Below the pieces are notes generated by a model, which searched no databases, was not told the DNA's origin, and was given only the letters and a program-made list of their open reading frames with translations. Positions 62,713-64,000 of a stretch of 64,000 nucleotides of DNA are shown here, in pieces. How positions within the stretch are numbered: the stretch's first letter is position 1; every line of letters begins with the position of its first letter. The stretch lies in the NCBI GenBank assembly GCA_001314545.1, contig LIHN01000005.1, positions 62,001 to 126,000 of the forward strand, given 5' to 3'. This DNA comes from Bacteroidetes bacterium HLUCCA01 (GTDB taxonomy: Bacteria > Bacteroidota > Rhodothermia > Balneolales > HLUCCA01). The position numbers were made by a program, and so were the translations under genes.

Positions 62713-64000
62713 TTAGCTGTAGCCAATCCACACCGCAACAACCATCGCCACGGCCGCCAGGGCCAGCAGCTTGAGCATGAGGGGCGCGATGAAACGAAAC
62801 CACCGCGCGTAGGGGATGCCCGCCAGTCCCAGAATACCCATCAGCACCGGATTCGTGGGCACAATCATATTCATCAAGCCATCGCCAAACTGAAACGCCA
62901 GCACCGAAATCTGCCGCGAAACCCCCACCAGGTCGCCGATTGGCGCCATGAGCGGCATCGCAACGAAGGCCTGACCGCTTCCCGAGGGGATGAAAAAATT
63001 CAGTCCGCTCTGAATAATCAGCATGCCCACGGCCGCCAGCTCGGCGCCCAGCAGGGCCAGGGGCGAGGCCAGGGCATTGACCACCGTATGCAGCACCACA
63101 CCGTCTTCCAGCAGCAGGGCAATGGACCGGGCGAAACCAATGAGCAGGGCCGTAGAGGTCAGCTCGGCGGCGCCTTTCGCAAAAATCGTTGCCGTATTGT
63201 TGATGCCCTGTCGGGCGATGAGACCGGTGACAATGGCCAGTATCAGGAACAACGCCCCGAGTTCGACCAGAAACCAGCCCTGCCAGGCGATGCCGCCAAT
63301 AAGTACGAGTAAGGCCAGGACCGTCACACCAAGCACCCATCTGCGGGTGGTATTCATCGCCGGATAGGCATGCTCCGCGTGCGACTCGCCGGAGACCACG
63401 CCCGCCATAAGACTGGCCGACGGGTCGCGCTGGATGCGCTTGACATACCCCCACACATGATGAAATCCCACGGCCAGGAAGGGCACCACCAGCGCCAGCC
63501 GGTATTCAAAACCCGACAAGGGCGAAAGACCCGCTACATTCTGGGCTACCACCAGGGTGAAGGGATTCATAAAGGCCACCCCGTAACCTATGCCATACCC
63601 CACCACCAGGGTGCCGATAGCCGCAATCGCATCCAGCCGCATCGCCACGCATAAACTGACCAGAATGATGGCAAAAGGGATGTATTCTTCGGCTACGCCG
63701 ATGGTTGCCGAGGCCATGGCAAAGGTGAACATCATGCTGAGCAGCAGCCATTTCGGGCGGTCGCCGAAGCGCTCGAGGAGTCCGCCGAGGAAGGCGTCGA
63801 TGGCGCCGGTTTCACGGATAACGCGGATGGATCCGCCGATGAGCAGCACGAAGAAGATGATGCCCTGGGCGTCGGCCAGGGCCCGGGGCACTACGGTGAA
63901 CAGCGACAGGGGCGACAGATATTCCTTAGTTGCCGTTTCGGTGTAGGTGCCGGGTACTACAACGGTCTGACCCTGATCGTTGGGGGCCATTTCAAAGGTG
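62713..64000 (-). CDS. YfcC-type membrane transporter, N-terminus beyond the window
   Basis: At least 428 residues of a transporter with ten or more membrane segments. The frame stays open to the window edge, and VVVPGTYTETATKEYLSPLSLF is an internal stretch normally near residue 50, so the first part is missing. MSATIGVAEEYIPFAIILVSL-like and GYGIGYGVAFMNPFTLVVAQNVAGL segments, and FIPSGSGQAFVAMPLMAPIGDLVGVSRQ, match YfcC/DcuC-like carriers. Probable substrates are arginine/ornithine or short organic acids. The neighbouring cyanophycinase-like gene makes an amino-acid role attractive but unproven. Confidence 0.85.
   Translation of the reverse strand, partial: TFEMAPNDQGQTVVVPGTYTETATKEYLSPLSLFTVVPRALADAQGIIFFVLLIGGSIRVIRETGAIDAFLGGLLERFGDRPKWLLLSMMFTFAMASATIGVAEEYIPFAIILVSLCVAMRLDAIAAIGTLVVGYGIGYGVAFMNPFTLVVAQNVAGLSPLSGFEYRLALVVPFLAVGFHHVWGYVKRIQRDPSASLMAGVVSGESHAEHAYPAMNTTRRWVLGVTVLALLVLIGGIAWQGWFLVELGALFLILAIVTGLIARQGINNTATIFAKGAAELTSTALLIGFARSIALLLEDGVVLHTVVNALASPLALLGAELAAVGMLIIQSGLNFFIPSGSGQAFVAMPLMAPIGDLVGVSRQISVLAFQFGDGLMNMIVPTNPVLMGILGLAGIPYARWFRFIAPLMLKLLALAAVAMVVAVWIGYS

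Overview
The window looks like a chromosomal stretch, including a candidate replication origin, from a bacterium of the Balneolota/Rhodothermota side of the Bacteroidota group. This placement is an inference from gene content: a short primary sigma factor lacking region 1.1, a fused CcoNO cbb3 oxidase, a carboxypeptidase-regulatory/TonB receptor with DUF4876 and DUF6850 partners, a LytS-type kinase with a two-component propeller, DUF4834, and promoter elements resembling TAnnTTTG. Genes are dense, G+C is moderate, no rRNA or tRNA gene was recognised, and only one small module (MntA/HepT) looks recently acquired.

Layout. 0-2.7 kb: a VTC-type polyphosphate polymerase, a DUF4956 membrane protein and a membrane-fusion protein in one operon. 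3-9 kb: an ATP-grasp enzyme, leucyl aminopeptidase, a secreted esterase and a DEAD-box helicase, all leftward. 9.4-13.1 kb: a NarL-type response regulator, a YgjV-like fusion and a TPR lipoprotein histidine kinase. 13.3-22.8 kb: an Rrf2 regulator followed by a complete cbb3 oxidase locus (ccoI, ccoS, fused ccoNO, ccoQ-like, single-haem ccoP, ccoG, ccoH and a TauE/SafE-type protein). 22.8-27.4 kb: DUF4834, deoxynucleoside kinase, folK, dnaA, a candidate oriC with three identical DnaA boxes, prmC and a hypothetical gene. 27.5-34.4 kb: a putative outer-membrane protein, an alpha/beta hydrolase with a HAD phosphatase, and a LytS/LytTR two-component pair. 34.5-38.2 kb: enolase, an RRM protein, recF with an unusual insertion and a low-molecular-weight phosphatase. 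38.7-40.9 kb: a single-chain methylmalonyl-CoA mutase, whose GTPase chaperone MeaB lies at 48.2 kb.

41.0-48.1 kb holds the most intriguing unit: a TonB-dependent receptor, a DUF4876 lipoprotein, a DUF6850 barrel and a MauG-like di-haem peroxidase, with the last three genes overlapping by one base, behind an 8-bp perfect inverted repeat. It reads like an outer-membrane uptake and redox-processing system with an unknown substrate. 49.3-58.3 kb: YceI, acyl-CoA dehydrogenase, a Spy-like/ECF sigma envelope-stress module, a PAS-only protein and glycine decarboxylase. 58.4-64 kb: a SufU-like scaffold with two large insertions, a MntA-HepT toxin-antitoxin pair, the primary sigma factor, a secreted cyanophycinase-like peptidase and a YfcC-type transporter cut by the window edge.

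A recurring oddity is short intergenic tandem repeats (35-52 bp units) at four places. At two of them, and separately at the sigma-factor gene, the repeat includes the last codons and/or stop codon of the neighbouring gene, so gene 3' ends have been copied into the adjacent spacer.
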